A stretch of DNA of 64,000 nucleotides from Tigriopus japonicus (GCA_010645155.1 CM021321.1:7844390-7908389), one strand, 5' to 3'. Shown: positions 1 through 9,381, counted from the first letter of the stretch. Notes: generated by a model not told the origin, from the letters alone. Program-made: numbers and translations.

Positions 1-26
1 AGTCGAGCTCAAACCTCGCGTTCAGG

Positions 27-2183
27 ATGAACGTGGGTAACACCTATTCCAATCACGGCGGCCATTATGGCGGCGGATCTTCTTCATTGGACTTTGTCGA
101 TTCCATTTTGCCCTTGGATTACAATTCGGGCTCTCAGTACAGTTCCACATTCCACGGTCACGGTCTCAACTTGTCCACTAATCACGGGTTAGATTTGACT
201 TGCCCTAACTATGAAGGGCTCAATTTGAGCGTGAGTCACACGGGCAATCACGGCTCCAATGCCAATTTGGCCAATCGAACCGGGGTTCTCAATGCCCCTG
301 GGACATCTCAACATCATCATTTACCCACCACTCATCGACCCGGTCCCAATGTGGGACTGAACTTGACCGTTCATAATGGGATCAATTTGAGTCGGGATGC
401 CAAAAGTAGTCAAGGCTCTCAATCTGCGACGCAAAATCATCCATACTTTTACAATTCCAATCCGTGCAACGGATACATCAACTTGACCCCGCAGAATCAA
501 CGGGTCTTTCAGGCGAACGGGGCCAAGAAAGCCTCTCAGATGTTTTCGCAAACCTTTGAAAATGGCCAACAAGCTCAGAATTCCCCGCTGAATTTGGAGC
601 AACATCGGGCTTCTCCGTTGAATTTGACCAATGTTCACACAGCCGCGGTCACGGCCACGGGATCCAATCCCACGGGACAGCAGAATAGCTACGTTCAATC
701 GAAAACGTATTATGATTCTATGATGGGCGGTGGATACAATGATACTAATACGTACAACATGTGCTCGAATCCCAACGGTTACACAAACCATGTGGGAAGT
801 CAACCCGTTTATGGGCCCAATCAGCAAGCTAATTTCAGTATGTATAATAGTGACAACATGTACCCGCAGCTACAACAAACATCCGGCTTCACGGCCAATA
901 ATGGCTCAGGGCCATCTCTTATGACGTCGCAAGCTAATAATACAGTGATGGACAAGAATGCCATGAATATGGCTTGTACGTCCAACATCGGATTCGGAGG
1001 GTTGAATACCAACAAGGTTCGTCTGTTTTGCTCATCGTGTAATCACGAGTTTGAAAACACTTCTGCATTGAACAAGCATATGGAGGTTCATAATAGTGTG
1101 AGTTTACCCGCCAATGGTATGACTCAAACTTGTAGTGAATGCAACATTCAGGTCAAAGACCAAGAAGCCTTGTATCACCACACCCAACGTGTTCATCCGA
1201 ATCCTACGAATGTGAATACCACGACCAATGTGAGCTGTTCTCAAGCTAAACCTTCTTCGGCCAATTCCGAAGGGATAATGACCATGATGAATGGCGAGAA
1301 CAGCAATTCTGTGGCAACGTGTCTCCAAAATGACCCCGGTGGGAGCATAATGGATCATTCCACACTAGATTCCTCTTTAGATCCCAATCTTCATGTCCAA
1401 CAATTGCAAGTTCCAGGTGATGACGTGGCAGTGTTAGAGGGTGATTTGACGGGGATTGTATTAGAGAATACGCCCATTAATAGCACGGGAAAACTGGATC
1501 CACACGCTCCAACTGAGAGTTGCTTGGATTGTTCGTTGACGTTTTCCTCGGGATTGGACCTGAGGAAGCATATCGATTTGGCTCATCAAGGACGCCAGTG
1601 TCAGTTCCAGTTCCAATGTCATATTTGTGACCACTATTTTCCGGACAAGAGCGCCTTAAAGACCCATATTGATGATCATAACAAGGAGAAACCGTACAAG
1701 TGCGACAAATGCGGTGCCAATTTGAGCACTCAAGCGGGTTTGAATCGGCATATGAAACGCCATGAGACCAATTTCCCGTTGCATTGTCACGATTGTGGTA
1801 AAGGCTTTCATGAGAGACATGACCTTCAACGACACGTTCAACGTCACATCAAGTTGGGACTTGGACCCAAATGTCAGAATTGTGATAAATCCTTCCCTAG
1901 CGAGAAAGTTCGGGATAAGCATAAATGTAAAGCGCCTCTCAAGAGCGCTCGATATCCGTGTGAGTTCTGTGATTCTCGATTGGAAACCAAGATGGCGTGG
2001 GGCTATCATATGTGGAAACATACCAAAGACTCGAAATACATCGTCATGTCCGAGGATGAGGAGTTGCCTTCGATCAAAGAGCGACCGAATACTTTGTCCT
2101 CGACCTCGTTCTCGTTTGATCGCCAACAGGGCCTCTTTTCGGCATCGAACAAACTTTCGTCCCTCGTGGCCACGAAGTCATAA
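27..2183 (+). CDS. C2H2 zinc-finger protein with Asn/Gly/His-rich N-terminus (718 aa, possibly 5'-partial)
   Basis: Probable nuclear DNA-binding regulator; the orthologue is not recognised. The first ~330 residues are low complexity (Asn, Gly, Ser, His) and carry a recurring short motif of the type GLNLS / GLDLT / PLNLT about eight times. The C-terminal half has C2H2 fingers starting near residues 336 (CSSC), 369 (CSEC), 503 (CLDC), 531 (CHIC), 559 (CDKC), 587 (CHDC), 616 (CQNC, degenerate C2HC) and 644 (CEFC). The ATG at 27 lies 1 nt after a good splice acceptor (ttcag, 21-25), so an upstream exon outside the window is likely and the true N-terminus may be longer. It converges on the RNF220-like gene, with stops 114 bp apart. 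PLNLT/PLNLE resembles the PxDLS class of CtBP-binding motifs; that role is inference. Confidence 0.9.
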   Translation: MNVGNTYSNHGGHYGGGSSSLDFVDSILPLDYNSGSQYSSTFHGHGLNLSTNHGLDLTCPNYEGLNLSVSHTGNHGSNANLANRTGVLNAPGTSQHHHLPTTHRPGPNVGLNLTVHNGINLSRDAKSSQGSQSATQNHPYFYNSNPCNGYINLTPQNQRVFQANGAKKASQMFSQTFENGQQAQNSPLNLEQHRASPLNLTNVHTAAVTATGSNPTGQQNSYVQSKTYYDSMMGGGYNDTNTYNMCSNPNGYTNHVGSQPVYGPNQQANFSMYNSDNMYPQLQQTSGFTANNGSGPSLMTSQANNTVMDKNAMNMACTSNIGFGGLNTNKVRLFCSSCNHEFENTSALNKHMEVHNSVSLPANGMTQTCSECNIQVKDQEALYHHTQRVHPNPTNVNTTTNVSCSQAKPSSANSEGIMTMMNGENSNSVATCLQNDPGGSIMDHSTLDSSLDPNLHVQQLQVPGDDVAVLEGDLTGIVLENTPINSTGKLDPHAPTESCLDCSLTFSSGLDLRKHIDLAHQGRQCQFQFQCHICDHYFPDKSALKTHIDDHNKEKPYKCDKCGANLSTQAGLNRHMKRHETNFPLHCHDCGKGFHERHDLQRHVQRHIKLGLGPKCQNCDKSFPSEKVRDKHKCKAPLKSARYPCEFCDSRLETKMAWGYHMWKHTKDSKYIVMSEDEELPSIKERPNTLSSTSFSFDRQQGLFSASNKLSSLVATKS

Positions 2184-2297
2184 TGATGATCAATTTAGCA
2201 CACAAGACTGGTGAAAAGTTAACTTTTTCCTTCTTTTCAGTTGGTTCAAAGTTTAAATTGTTACATAATGAAATGAATAACACGTATAAAATAGTTA

Positions 2298-3398
2298 TCA
2301 TAGGTAGATCTTTCTCAAATCTTGCGGTGTCACTATCACTTTACATTGCGGGCAGAGCTTCTTGGCTCCCAATGCACGAAGCCAACATTGCTGACAATGG
2401 ACATGCCAGCAACACACACTTACCAAAGGAGTTCGATAGATATCCATGCACACATTGCACTTGGAGGCTTGCTTCAAGGCCTCATTCTCACGCCGCAAAA
2501 TTTCCGATTCACTTTCACCCACATTTGTTTCTTCTTCATCCTCGTCGTTTGATTCATCCTCTTTGGATCGAGGTATAACTAACCCATCGGATTGTCCCAG
2601 AACTTTCTTTCGTAGTGCATTTCGTTCAGAGGCCTCATTCTCGTTCTCAGCCTCGGGTAAAATGATGTCTGCATCCGTGAATTGAGCAGTTCCATAAGAT
2701 CGTTCCACGTTTTCCACGTCCAGCTCCATATCCTCATCGGCGTGAGTGATTGTGAGGAATCCCGCTCCTCGAAGACCGCCCTGAATAAGTGAAGTCGCTC
2801 GAACTCGGGTTTGACCCGCCCATTCATACTCTTCGAAATCTTCCGCGGTATCCACATCCACATCCTCGTTCTCATCGTCGTTGAGATTGTCCTGAGATTG
2901 AGGAGGCACACGAAGACACGCTTCTAAATGCTCGTGGAGTCTTTGCTCCTCTGACAAATTGCTCTCTTCTGGAGCTGGTTGGACCGTTTGCTCACAACAA
3001 GGACATCGAAGTGGGCGTGAATGGTCCACGGTTTGAGTCCGATGGGAGGAAGCTGGCAAAGCTTGCCGACTTTCTCGTCGGAATTGGATCCTCTCGAAGG
3101 CTTGACGTCGAACACGACCCAAAGAATGGCGATTCGGGAATTCCTGCGGGTTCTTCTTGATCCGGATTTTTTCTAATCGAGAAACTTCGACGGCCAAATG
3201 GCCTTGGTAATGCCATTCTAAAGAGTCTCCGTCTTTTAACTGGATACCGCAAGACTGGAATTGACACACTTGAGGACATGTTAACGAGGATGAAAGTCGA
3301 TTGAGATCCAATTTCCGCTTGCGAAGTTGTCGTGAAGGCTCCTCTGTTGATTTGTCTTCCTCTTCCGGGTGGTCTTTTATTTCGAGCGAAGGCGACAT
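2298..3398 (-). CDS. RNF220: RNF220-like RING E3 ubiquitin ligase (366 aa)
   Basis: Predicted E3 ubiquitin ligase. The C-terminal RING has CNVC, CCWHVHCQQC and CPQC in C3HC4 spacing and ends in a tail like LCPQC...DLRKIYL, which is the hallmark of RNF220 (known family). An N-terminal Cys/His region (CPQVCQFQSC, then WHYQGH) and a CPCC segment match the RNF220 zinc-binding part. The middle is acidic (DDENEDVDVD and similar). The ATG at 3398 is chosen because a splice acceptor (polypyrimidine then ctag, AG at 3401-3402) ends 2 nt upstream. An in-frame extension to 3455 would overlap the archaemetzincin ORF. At 366 aa it is shorter than vertebrate RNF220 (~566 aa), so upstream coding exons may be missing, although a good acceptor right before the ATG argues for a 5'UTR exon. 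Confidence 0.85.
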   Translation of the reverse strand: MSPSLEIKDHPEEEDKSTEEPSRQLRKRKLDLNRLSSSLTCPQVCQFQSCGIQLKDGDSLEWHYQGHLAVEVSRLEKIRIKKNPQEFPNRHSLGRVRRQAFERIQFRRESRQALPASSHRTQTVDHSRPLRCPCCEQTVQPAPEESNLSEEQRLHEHLEACLRVPPQSQDNLNDDENEDVDVDTAEDFEEYEWAGQTRVRATSLIQGGLRGAGFLTITHADEDMELDVENVERSYGTAQFTDADIILPEAENENEASERNALRKKVLGQSDGLVIPRSKEDESNDEDEEETNVGESESEILRRENEALKQASKCNVCMDIYRTPLVSVCCWHVHCQQCWLRALGAKKLCPQCKVIVTPQDLRKIYL

Positions 3399-3400
3399 AT

Positions 3401-4518
3401 CTAGAAATTGAGAAGAAAAATTATTGAAGTATTTGATCGATGAGAGTGCCTTCAACTTTCATATGATGTTTATTAAACAATTTCCGAAGAGCCCGATATC
3501 TCTTCGGAATGTTGATATCACAGAGAGTCTTGAGTTTGCGCAAACAGATCGGACACAACAACAAATGAATGCAGTGATCGAACCCCAATAAATGGCCTAA
3601 TTCGTGTACAATCAACTTGAAACTCCGCACCAAGATCAACTGTTTTCTCCACTCAATCATCTCGGTCGTGTTGGATTTTTTTGATTCTTGGATATCATAC
3701 CAAAACTCCGACGAGAAAGACAATGCCGGATCATATCGTGCGAAGCTAAAAACGGCGACTCGATCATTTCCCGAGGCCAAACCCGCCACAAACAGATCCG
3801 TATTGCCTTCGTACAAATCTGACATGGTCACGGAGATCATAGCAATGGCATCTTTAGGCAGAAATCGCTTCAGATCTCTCAACAATTTCGGACAATGCCA
3901 TTGAACTCGGTCACCCGCTTGACGAAATTTCAGTTTGATCTCCGAGAGTCTGGAACTTCGCTTGGCTTTTCCACTCGGGTGTTTCAAATCACAAATACGA
4001 TCTGGAACTTGAAGAAACCAATCCGTGGCGCTCCTTTTGACCAGTTTCAAAGTTCCCAATGATTCCACGGGAATCTGCAGATACACACTAGCAAATTCCG
4101 TCAAATCCCTGCCTTGAGGCGCCGTGGGTCCTTGAAAGTCTCCCAATTGCAGGAGATAAATCTTTCCCGAAGGATATTTGGCCTTCAAACTCGGACCTGG
4201 GCTATGAAAGTCCGCTAAATATCCGGCTACCTTTTCCGAGCTCAACCAGGGGTTCTCATCCAAAAACTGGCCGTAAGTCTGTCCTTCCTCAGCATATTGA
4301 GCCAACCAATCGTTGGGATCTCGAGGTTGAGGAATGGGCTCAAATGGAAATCGAGGACGGAACCATTTGAGTTGTTTCAAGGGCTCAGAATCGAGATCGC
4401 CGATGGCTTCGATTTGATCGCGATCATTGGGTCGTTTGAAGCCCCGAACAAACGGAACTTTCATGGGAAATCGTGATCGGAGTGGATTTAGTACGGAAAC
4501 TCGGATTGGATATCTCAC
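3401..4518 (-). other. Intron-shaped interval enclosing the archaemetzincin ORF
   Basis: On the minus strand the interval begins with a strong donor (exon end TTAG at 4519, then gtgaga) and ends with a textbook acceptor (a T/C-rich run then ctag) 2 nt before the RNF220 ATG. If spliced, the whole archaemetzincin ORF is removed as a 1,118-bp intron and an upstream 5'UTR exon joins RNF220. If retained, the transcript reads archaemetzincin first. The same acceptor could instead receive a trans-spliced leader. No poly(A) signal fits in the 22 nt between the two ORFs. The splice signals are seen; the splicing outcome is inference. Confidence 0.5.
3421..4464 (-). CDS. Archaemetzincin-like zinc metalloprotease, active-site region shortened (347 aa)
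   Basis: Predicted zinc protease of the AMZ family. The zinc site HELGHLLGFDHC (about 3572-3607) fits HExxHxxGxxHC, and CPIC follows at once. In canonical archaemetzincins that first Cys is followed by Cx4CxM, a ~17-residue spacer and CxxC. Here only six residues (IHLLLC) lie between, so the second Cys, the Met-turn methionine and the spacer are absent. The reading frame is continuous across this point. The ATG at 4464 is the first good in-frame ATG; the frame stays open to 4518 but only from a GTG inside a donor-like site. The stop (3421-3423) lies 22 nt before the RNF220 start. Catalytic competence is uncertain; family membership is supported by the HExxH, CPIC and overall size. Confidence 0.75.
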   Translation of the reverse strand: MKVPFVRGFKRPNDRDQIEAIGDLDSEPLKQLKWFRPRFPFEPIPQPRDPNDWLAQYAEEGQTYGQFLDENPWLSSEKVAGYLADFHSPGPSLKAKYPSGKIYLLQLGDFQGPTAPQGRDLTEFASVYLQIPVESLGTLKLVKRSATDWFLQVPDRICDLKHPSGKAKRSSRLSEIKLKFRQAGDRVQWHCPKLLRDLKRFLPKDAIAMISVTMSDLYEGNTDLFVAGLASGNDRVAVFSFARYDPALSFSSEFWYDIQESKKSNTTEMIEWRKQLILVRSFKLIVHELGHLLGFDHCIHLLLCPICLRKLKTLCDINIPKRYRALRKLFNKHHMKVEGTLIDQILQ

Positions 4519-4519
4519 C

Positions 4520-5513
4520 TAAGGCAACGAAAGTTTAGCGCATTTCAGGAGAGGCTTTTTGAGACGCGGGATGGCGAAGATTGGAGGGGATTTGGGGATC
4601 AAGTTTTGTCACTTTGGAGAGATGTTGGAGGTTTTCGTGAGATCGAACTTGGAAATGCCTGCGACTTATGGTTGCCAATATTTTTTGGGAAAAAGGTTGC
4701 CAAAAAAAATAGTTGCCACTTTGAGATTTTTTTTGATCCGTGAATATTAAAAGAATTGTCAAAGTATGTGAGTCCAATTTTGCCAGGTTGGGACCACGGA
4801 ACGGTGCGTCATTTCATTCATGCCATATCTGACCTGATTTTACCTCCTCCACTGCAATCCCATACTCATTATACACCTCTAGGTGTTCTGAGTGGACTTC
4901 TCAATAAACAATAAACAAAAAAACTTGCTACAGAGTGCAGAATACGAAGAGAAAAGAGAAAAATTGATTGATTTCAGAATTTATTTTTGAAGAAAACGCG
5001 TAATCTAGGATAAAAAATGCCTTTTATAGGTAAAAAACCATTTTGTGGAAAAGATTCTACTCACAAACTAGATTTGACTGAGGACAAGTGGCATTAAAAA
5101 GCGCCATCTGGCAACCCTTATCAAATAGAACTCTGGACTCTGGAGGTGTAGTGTAGTGAGGGCGAGTTAGCCCAGCAATAATAAAACTAGGGATAGGTCG
5201 AGTTCAAGGTTTTGTTCTACAACAGGAGACGAAATACGGGTAGAAAAACAAAGATAGTATCTAAATATTGAAAAGTGAGATTGAATTTAGAATTAGAGTT
5301 TATCTAATGTAAAAAACCATGTTGAATTACTTTAAAGACAACTGCGCATCTCTAGAGCTGGACTACCCCTAAATTTTCAGCCATGATTTATTTAGACCTC
5401 GTTTCAGTTTGAGAAAGGGTAATCCGGAAACTGGAAAACGCTAAAACTCGTAAGGTACTTATCTAACGCCAAAATATTATGGCCACTCTCTCAAAGGATT
5501 TGTTGCTTTTCAG
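4520..5513. other. Intergenic / divergent promoter region
   Basis: No convincing ORF. It lies between two outward-facing transcription units (minus-strand AMZ/RNF220 and plus-strand COA5/MRPS33), so both promoters should lie here. It contains a dispersed repeat tail at 4859-4918 and a cttttcag acceptor ending about 5514 that would splice or trans-splice onto the COA5 5'UTR. Confidence 0.5.
4859..4918 (+). repeat. Dispersed repeat tail ending in AATAAACAATAAACA (copy 1)
   Basis: About 60 bp matching 55308-55372: both have a TACACCTCTAGGTGT palindrome, then GAGTGGA, then CTCAATAAACAATAAAC. A conserved 3' tail with a short repeated (AATAAAC) end is typical of the 3' end of a LINE or SINE. No coding part of the source element is attached here. 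Confidence 0.55.
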
Positions 5514-5530
5514 TACTTTTGAGCCCCTTG

Positions 5531-5536
5531 ATGTAA
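5531..5536 (+). promoter_or_regulatory. Start-stop upstream ORF (ATG TAA) before COA5
   Basis: An ATG followed directly by TAA lies 10 nt upstream of the COA5 start, downstream of the candidate splice acceptor (about 5514) and so inside the mature 5' leader. Start-stop elements are known to stall ribosomes and lower translation of the main ORF; the effect here is inferred. Confidence 0.4.
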
Positions 5537-5546
5537 TTCGGCGTTC

Positions 5547-5834
5547 ATGTCTGACGAAGACTCGTCATCCTCGGGCCCGGCTGCTGCCAAATCCAAACCC
5601 TCGTCCTTGATCATCTTGCGAGACGAAACCCGGCCTTGTCACGGCCTTCGCGTGGACTTGAAGCGTTGTCTCTTGGAGACCGATTGCTGCGTAGTCGAGC
5701 GCAAAACGCCCCTAACTTGCTTGCGAGAGGGCAAAGTGCCCGACGAATGCATGGCCTTAAGTAACGCCTTCTACGAATGCAAAAGAGGCTTGCTTGATAT
5801 GCGAACCCGTTTTAGAGGCCGAAAAGGATATTAG
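5547..5834 (+). CDS. COA5: Cytochrome c oxidase assembly factor 5 (PET191 homologue, 95 aa)
   Basis: Predicted mitochondrial intermembrane-space factor needed for cytochrome c oxidase assembly. The conserved Cys pattern is present (RPCHGLR, DLKRCLLETDCC, TCLREGK, DECMAL, YECKRG) and the C-terminus RTRFRGRKGY is close to the PET191/COA5 signature RxRFRGRKGY. The length is in the family range, with a Ser/Ala-rich N-terminal extension. A single-exon ORF. The stop at 5832-5834 is followed after 18 nt by the MRPS33 ATG with no room for a poly(A) site, so the two are probably on one mRNA. A start-stop uORF lies just upstream. Confidence 0.9.
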   Translation: MSDEDSSSSGPAAAKSKPSSLIILRDETRPCHGLRVDLKRCLLETDCCVVERKTPLTCLREGKVPDECMALSNAFYECKRGLLDMRTRFRGRKGY

Positions 5835-5852
5835 ACCGACTCATTACTCAAT

Positions 5853-6194
5853 ATGGCTACGCAACGATTTCTGGAATACACCCGAAATCTTCATCCGAAT
5901 TACTTGCGTCGGGTCAAATTTCTGCGCGACTCGATTTTCGGCCAAGTTCGTCGTCCCACCTCGAAACCTTCTATGCGGGTCGTGACGATGTTGGCTCGTC
6001 GACCCATGCAAGATCGACCCGAAATTGTGCGATATTATCCCGCCCATGATGAGACGCAGAAGCTGATGACCCAACTGCGGGATTATGGGTTGTTCCGCAG
6101 TCAGCATGAGGATTTCAAGGACGAGATGGAACGCCTCCGATTGTTGCGAGGCAAACCCCGAAAGCAATGGCGAAGACCCTGGTTGGAGAAGTGA
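5853..6194 (+). CDS. MRPS33: Mitochondrial small ribosomal subunit protein mS33 (113 aa)
   Basis: Predicted component of the mitoribosome small subunit. The family pattern is RxxxLRDSIFGQVxRPT, SMRVV, PAHDETxxLMxxLRxYGLFRxxHxDFxDExxRLRxLRGKPRK with a basic C-terminus; length fits mS33 (~106 aa). The ATG is 18 nt after the COA5 stop; the spacer has no AG acceptor, so trans-splicing between the two is unlikely and reinitiation or leaky scanning from a dicistronic mRNA is the simpler model. A poly(A) signal follows 110 nt after the stop. Confidence 0.88.
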   Translation: MATQRFLEYTRNLHPNYLRRVKFLRDSIFGQVRRPTSKPSMRVVTMLARRPMQDRPEIVRYYPAHDETQKLMTQLRDYGLFRSQHEDFKDEMERLRLLRGKPRKQWRRPWLEK

Positions 6195-6304
6195 ACGCGT
6201 GCCAGCATTGGAACTGAAAATGTGACGTGAACTAGTGGACCGGAATGGTTTCAACAGGGTTTGGTAGCCGCGTTTTAACTCGCTTTGATGGCTCAGCCTG
6301 ATGG

Positions 6305-6310
6305 AATAAA
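6305..6310 (+). terminator. AATAAA poly(A) signal for COA5-MRPS33
   Basis: The first canonical AATAAA after the MRPS33 stop; none lies between COA5 and MRPS33. Confidence 0.6.
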
Positions 6311-7081
6311 CGTATTTAAAATCACGATTTCTAGCTTTTAGGGCATATTATTCAGCCATGTTTTTTCAAAAGTATTTTGCCATAAATGACTAACTAAAAG
6401 ATTGTTTTCACTACCTGGACACACCCAACGCACCAAATCGGTTAACAAGTTTGGAGCCACTGAAAAACTGATTGTGCCAAAAATACTAAAACACAAAGAA
6501 GAGCTTAAAATATAATCAAAGATTTTGGAATACGCCAAAATATTGTATTAAGTCGCAAAAACGAATGACAAAGAGGAAAAAATCTGTTTAACGTCTAAAA
6601 ATCCGAAATTCATATTAACGCAAAAAATAATGGTCTGTACTCGGTGTACTTCTTCAGAAAAGTCGTATGTTAAATTCAAACTTAAACCGTGGCCACCTTT
6701 GACACTTTCCTTGTGATCCAGCTGTTTTTTGTGTGAACATGAGTGTTCAAATGTTTGCCCTTGGCTGGCGTGCATGTGGTCAATGGAACAGGTTGAGGGA
6801 TGAATGAAGGACCCTTGAGATGACACTTACAAGATGAAAAAGAAGGCGCAGAGATTCACTTGGTTGGCTCGCTGATTATCTAGAATCAGTGGTAATCGTC
6901 TCAGATGAGAAATAGCTCAATGCTTTGAAGAAGCTCGACACTGAAAACACTTGGGCAGTTGCTAAATATTTTGCCTCACGAACTCTTCTGAGAGATTGAT
7001 CATATGGTAACTGTTTTACCACAAAAAGGAACCTCATACATTTCGTGCTCCTATTTTCCTTTTTCTGTTTAATATCCATTC
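6311..7081. other. Intergenic, nothing recognised
   Basis: AT-rich, with only short ORFs lacking family motifs. No repeat, RNA gene or splice pattern that I can support. Confidence 0.5.
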
Positions 7082-7089
7082 TTCATTAC

Positions 7090-8332
7090 TAGGGACGAGC
7101 AAATAGTGTAAACAGATTTTTGGTAACATAAACCCATTTTTCTGCACTTTTGCACTTTTCACCTTTATTTGCACTTTTTATTTACGTTTTTGGCCAAAAT
7201 TGACAAATTGTTAAGAAAATGTAGTGGCTTTTGAAAGAATTTTTAGTTTCAAGATCAAATTTTGAACTAGTCGAAAAAGCTTGCATTTTCAATCAACCAT
7301 TCTTAGCACCTTGAAGAAATATGTGCATTTCAGACGCAGACCTCACACTTTATTCACCATCTTGGCTTTAACTATAACATCCTGTTTACTAAACTAAAGA
7401 TTAGACAAAAGAATCTCATTGCATGCAACCAACAAATAGCAAACCTAAAGAAACTCATGTTATGGTAATGGAAGGATCTACAAACAATATAGATTGCAGA
7501 ATTAGGTTTGCTGCCTACAAAACTCGCCATTTTAAAAAAAGGCCGTTATAAACTCAAAATCATCAAGCTAAGGATACATCAATGTAGCAGTACACATTGT
7601 TTAATTGAGTTGGAGATATTACTTTTAAGTTCCAACAGTATTTGAGAACAGTTTTGATGCGATGAGACAATGAATGCCACATTTGAAATTGAATTCTGGT
7701 AATTAGGCCATGGGCCAAATATTGAAGTAATGTCACTAAAAACATGCTTAAAACACATTTATGACTATTTTCTTTGATGCAATTGTTAGGCACACGTGGG
7801 TATTTTTCTGTTCAATTTTCAATGTCTATTTTTGAACAACTTGAAGGACGAAAACGGAGTGATGTAAAGCCATAGAAAACAATTGCTAAATATATTTCGA
7901 CAATATTTTAGTTACATCCATGACCCAACCTTAGGAATGAAAAATTCAGGAGATTGTTGACTAGAGTATTAGTATTTTTCATGACTTTACATCCTTTTTG
8001 CTAGTGACCTAATTAATAGAACTCTATTACTTGTGCGGCATTGTCTCTTCACCTCAAAACTAGTCTCAAATGTCTTACGAACTTGTAAATGACTTCTCCT
8101 GCTCAATTAGGAGCCGTGGGTACTCCATGAATGACGTTTTAAGTCCAAATGCAAGTTATTTGCTCTTTTTTGACATTTATTTGCTCTTTTTTCGACATTT
8201 ATTTGCTCTTTTTTGACATTTATTTGCACTTTCAACATTTTTCTACACTTTGTTTTGCACTTTTGGGCACATTTTTTTGCAACTTTTGGTAACTAAAAGG
8301 GTAAGATTATTTGCACTTTCTGCCCGTCTCTA
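7090..8332 (+). mobile_element. Non-autonomous hAT element, TAGGGACGGGC family (1,243 bp)
   Basis: Starts TAGGGACGAGC and ends GCCCGTCTCTA, flanked by a perfect 8-bp duplication TTCATTAC (7082-7089 and 8333-8340). YAGNG termini and 8-bp TSDs are the hAT signature. The ends are packed with GTGCAAA/TTTGCAC-type subterminal repeats, including TTTGCTCTTTTTTGACATTTA repeated in tandem near 8160-8220. No transposase ORF. This is the longest of four copies in the window (others 28024, 45054, 48412) and has extra internal sequence. Confidence 0.85.
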
Positions 8333-8340
8333 TTCATTAC

Positions 8341-8867
8341 ATAAGTATGTCATGGCATCATTTTTCACTCCAGCATTCGATTGAGCTAAAAATTGAAATG
8401 CGTGGTCTATAGCTGATGTTTTGGTGGCTGTTCCGCTTATCTGCATGACCGCGTTTCCTCATTCTTCACCCAATCTGGTTTGATAATGCCAACCGACATT
8501 GAACACTATTGGTCGGATCATAGTGTTAAGCAGTTAAGCGGAAAAGCCACGAAAATATACGCTTATATTTCAAGCCAGGTCCCATTTGCCGAAGACCGCA
8601 ATTGATTTGATCCTACTGGAATTCTAAATTCGGATCGCTAGCCTCTCTCCTTAGGAAATTCTATGTTTCTTGGGTGAATGGAAGGTCCTGCAACCAAAAC
8701 CGCAAGTTTTGATCGAAACAGGGCTTTTCTGGACACAAGACTTTTCAGCTTTAAATTAAATTGAGAACATATTTTTGGTCTTTTGCATTGCTTGCGTCAA
8801 AGTTACGAAAGTAAATCATTACTACAAGAATTTTAGGTTTCAATGAAAAATATAATTCAACTCATTA
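8341..8867. other. Intergenic, nothing recognised
   Basis: Lies between two hAT insertions; no ORF, repeat or RNA feature I can support. Confidence 0.5.
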
Positions 8868-8875
8868 CCATTTGG

Positions 8876-9244
8876 TAGTGATGGACCGAAAGCGCTTTCG
8901 GCCGAAATTTCGGTTTCGGTTTCGGTTATGCCTACCGAAACCGAAAGCAGACAAGCACTATGTAAAATGGAGTTTGACAACAAAATCAAAAAAAAATTGG
9001 TCCAAAAACCTCTGAAATTTAAGTTTTCCGATTTTTTAAAATTTGCGACTACCCAACATCGAACACATGAGCATTCTAATTTTTAAGGCAGATTTTGCAT
9101 TTGAACAATTTTGTAATCAGCTGCTTTCGGTTTCGGTTTCAGTTTCGGTTAAGCCCTCTTTCGGCCGAAACTTTCGGTTTCGGTTAAGCCCTCTTTCGGC
9201 CGAAACTTTCGGTTTCGGTTATGAGCCCTTTCGGTCCATCACTA
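8876..9244 (+). mobile_element. Non-autonomous hAT element, TAGTGATGGACCG family (369 bp)
   Basis: Termini TAGTGATGGACCG / CGGTCCATCACTA with a perfect 8-bp TSD CCATTTGG (8868-8875, 9245-9252). The subterminal regions are arrays of TTTCGG / CGAAA (GGTTTCGGTT, CTTTCGGCCGAAA). A second copy is at 56524-56858. No transposase. Confidence 0.88.
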
Positions 9245-9375
9245 CCATTTGGTGCTAATCTCATTTCAATTTCATTTGAGTAAATACCAACCAATACCTA
9301 AAATTCGACAAAAATGGTCCGCTCCCCAATTCCCGATGGATTTCCTAAATAAGCCAACGCTATTCATACAAAACA

Positions 9376-9381
9376 TTTATT
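9376..9381 (-). terminator. AATAAA poly(A) signal for the Ig/FnIII muscle gene
   Basis: AATAAA on the minus strand, about 170 nt past the stop at 9550-9552. Confidence 0.45.

Noticed and set aside
321..827. 168-aa minus-strand ORF
   Set aside because: Antisense shadow of the zinc-finger gene at 27-2183; no family features.
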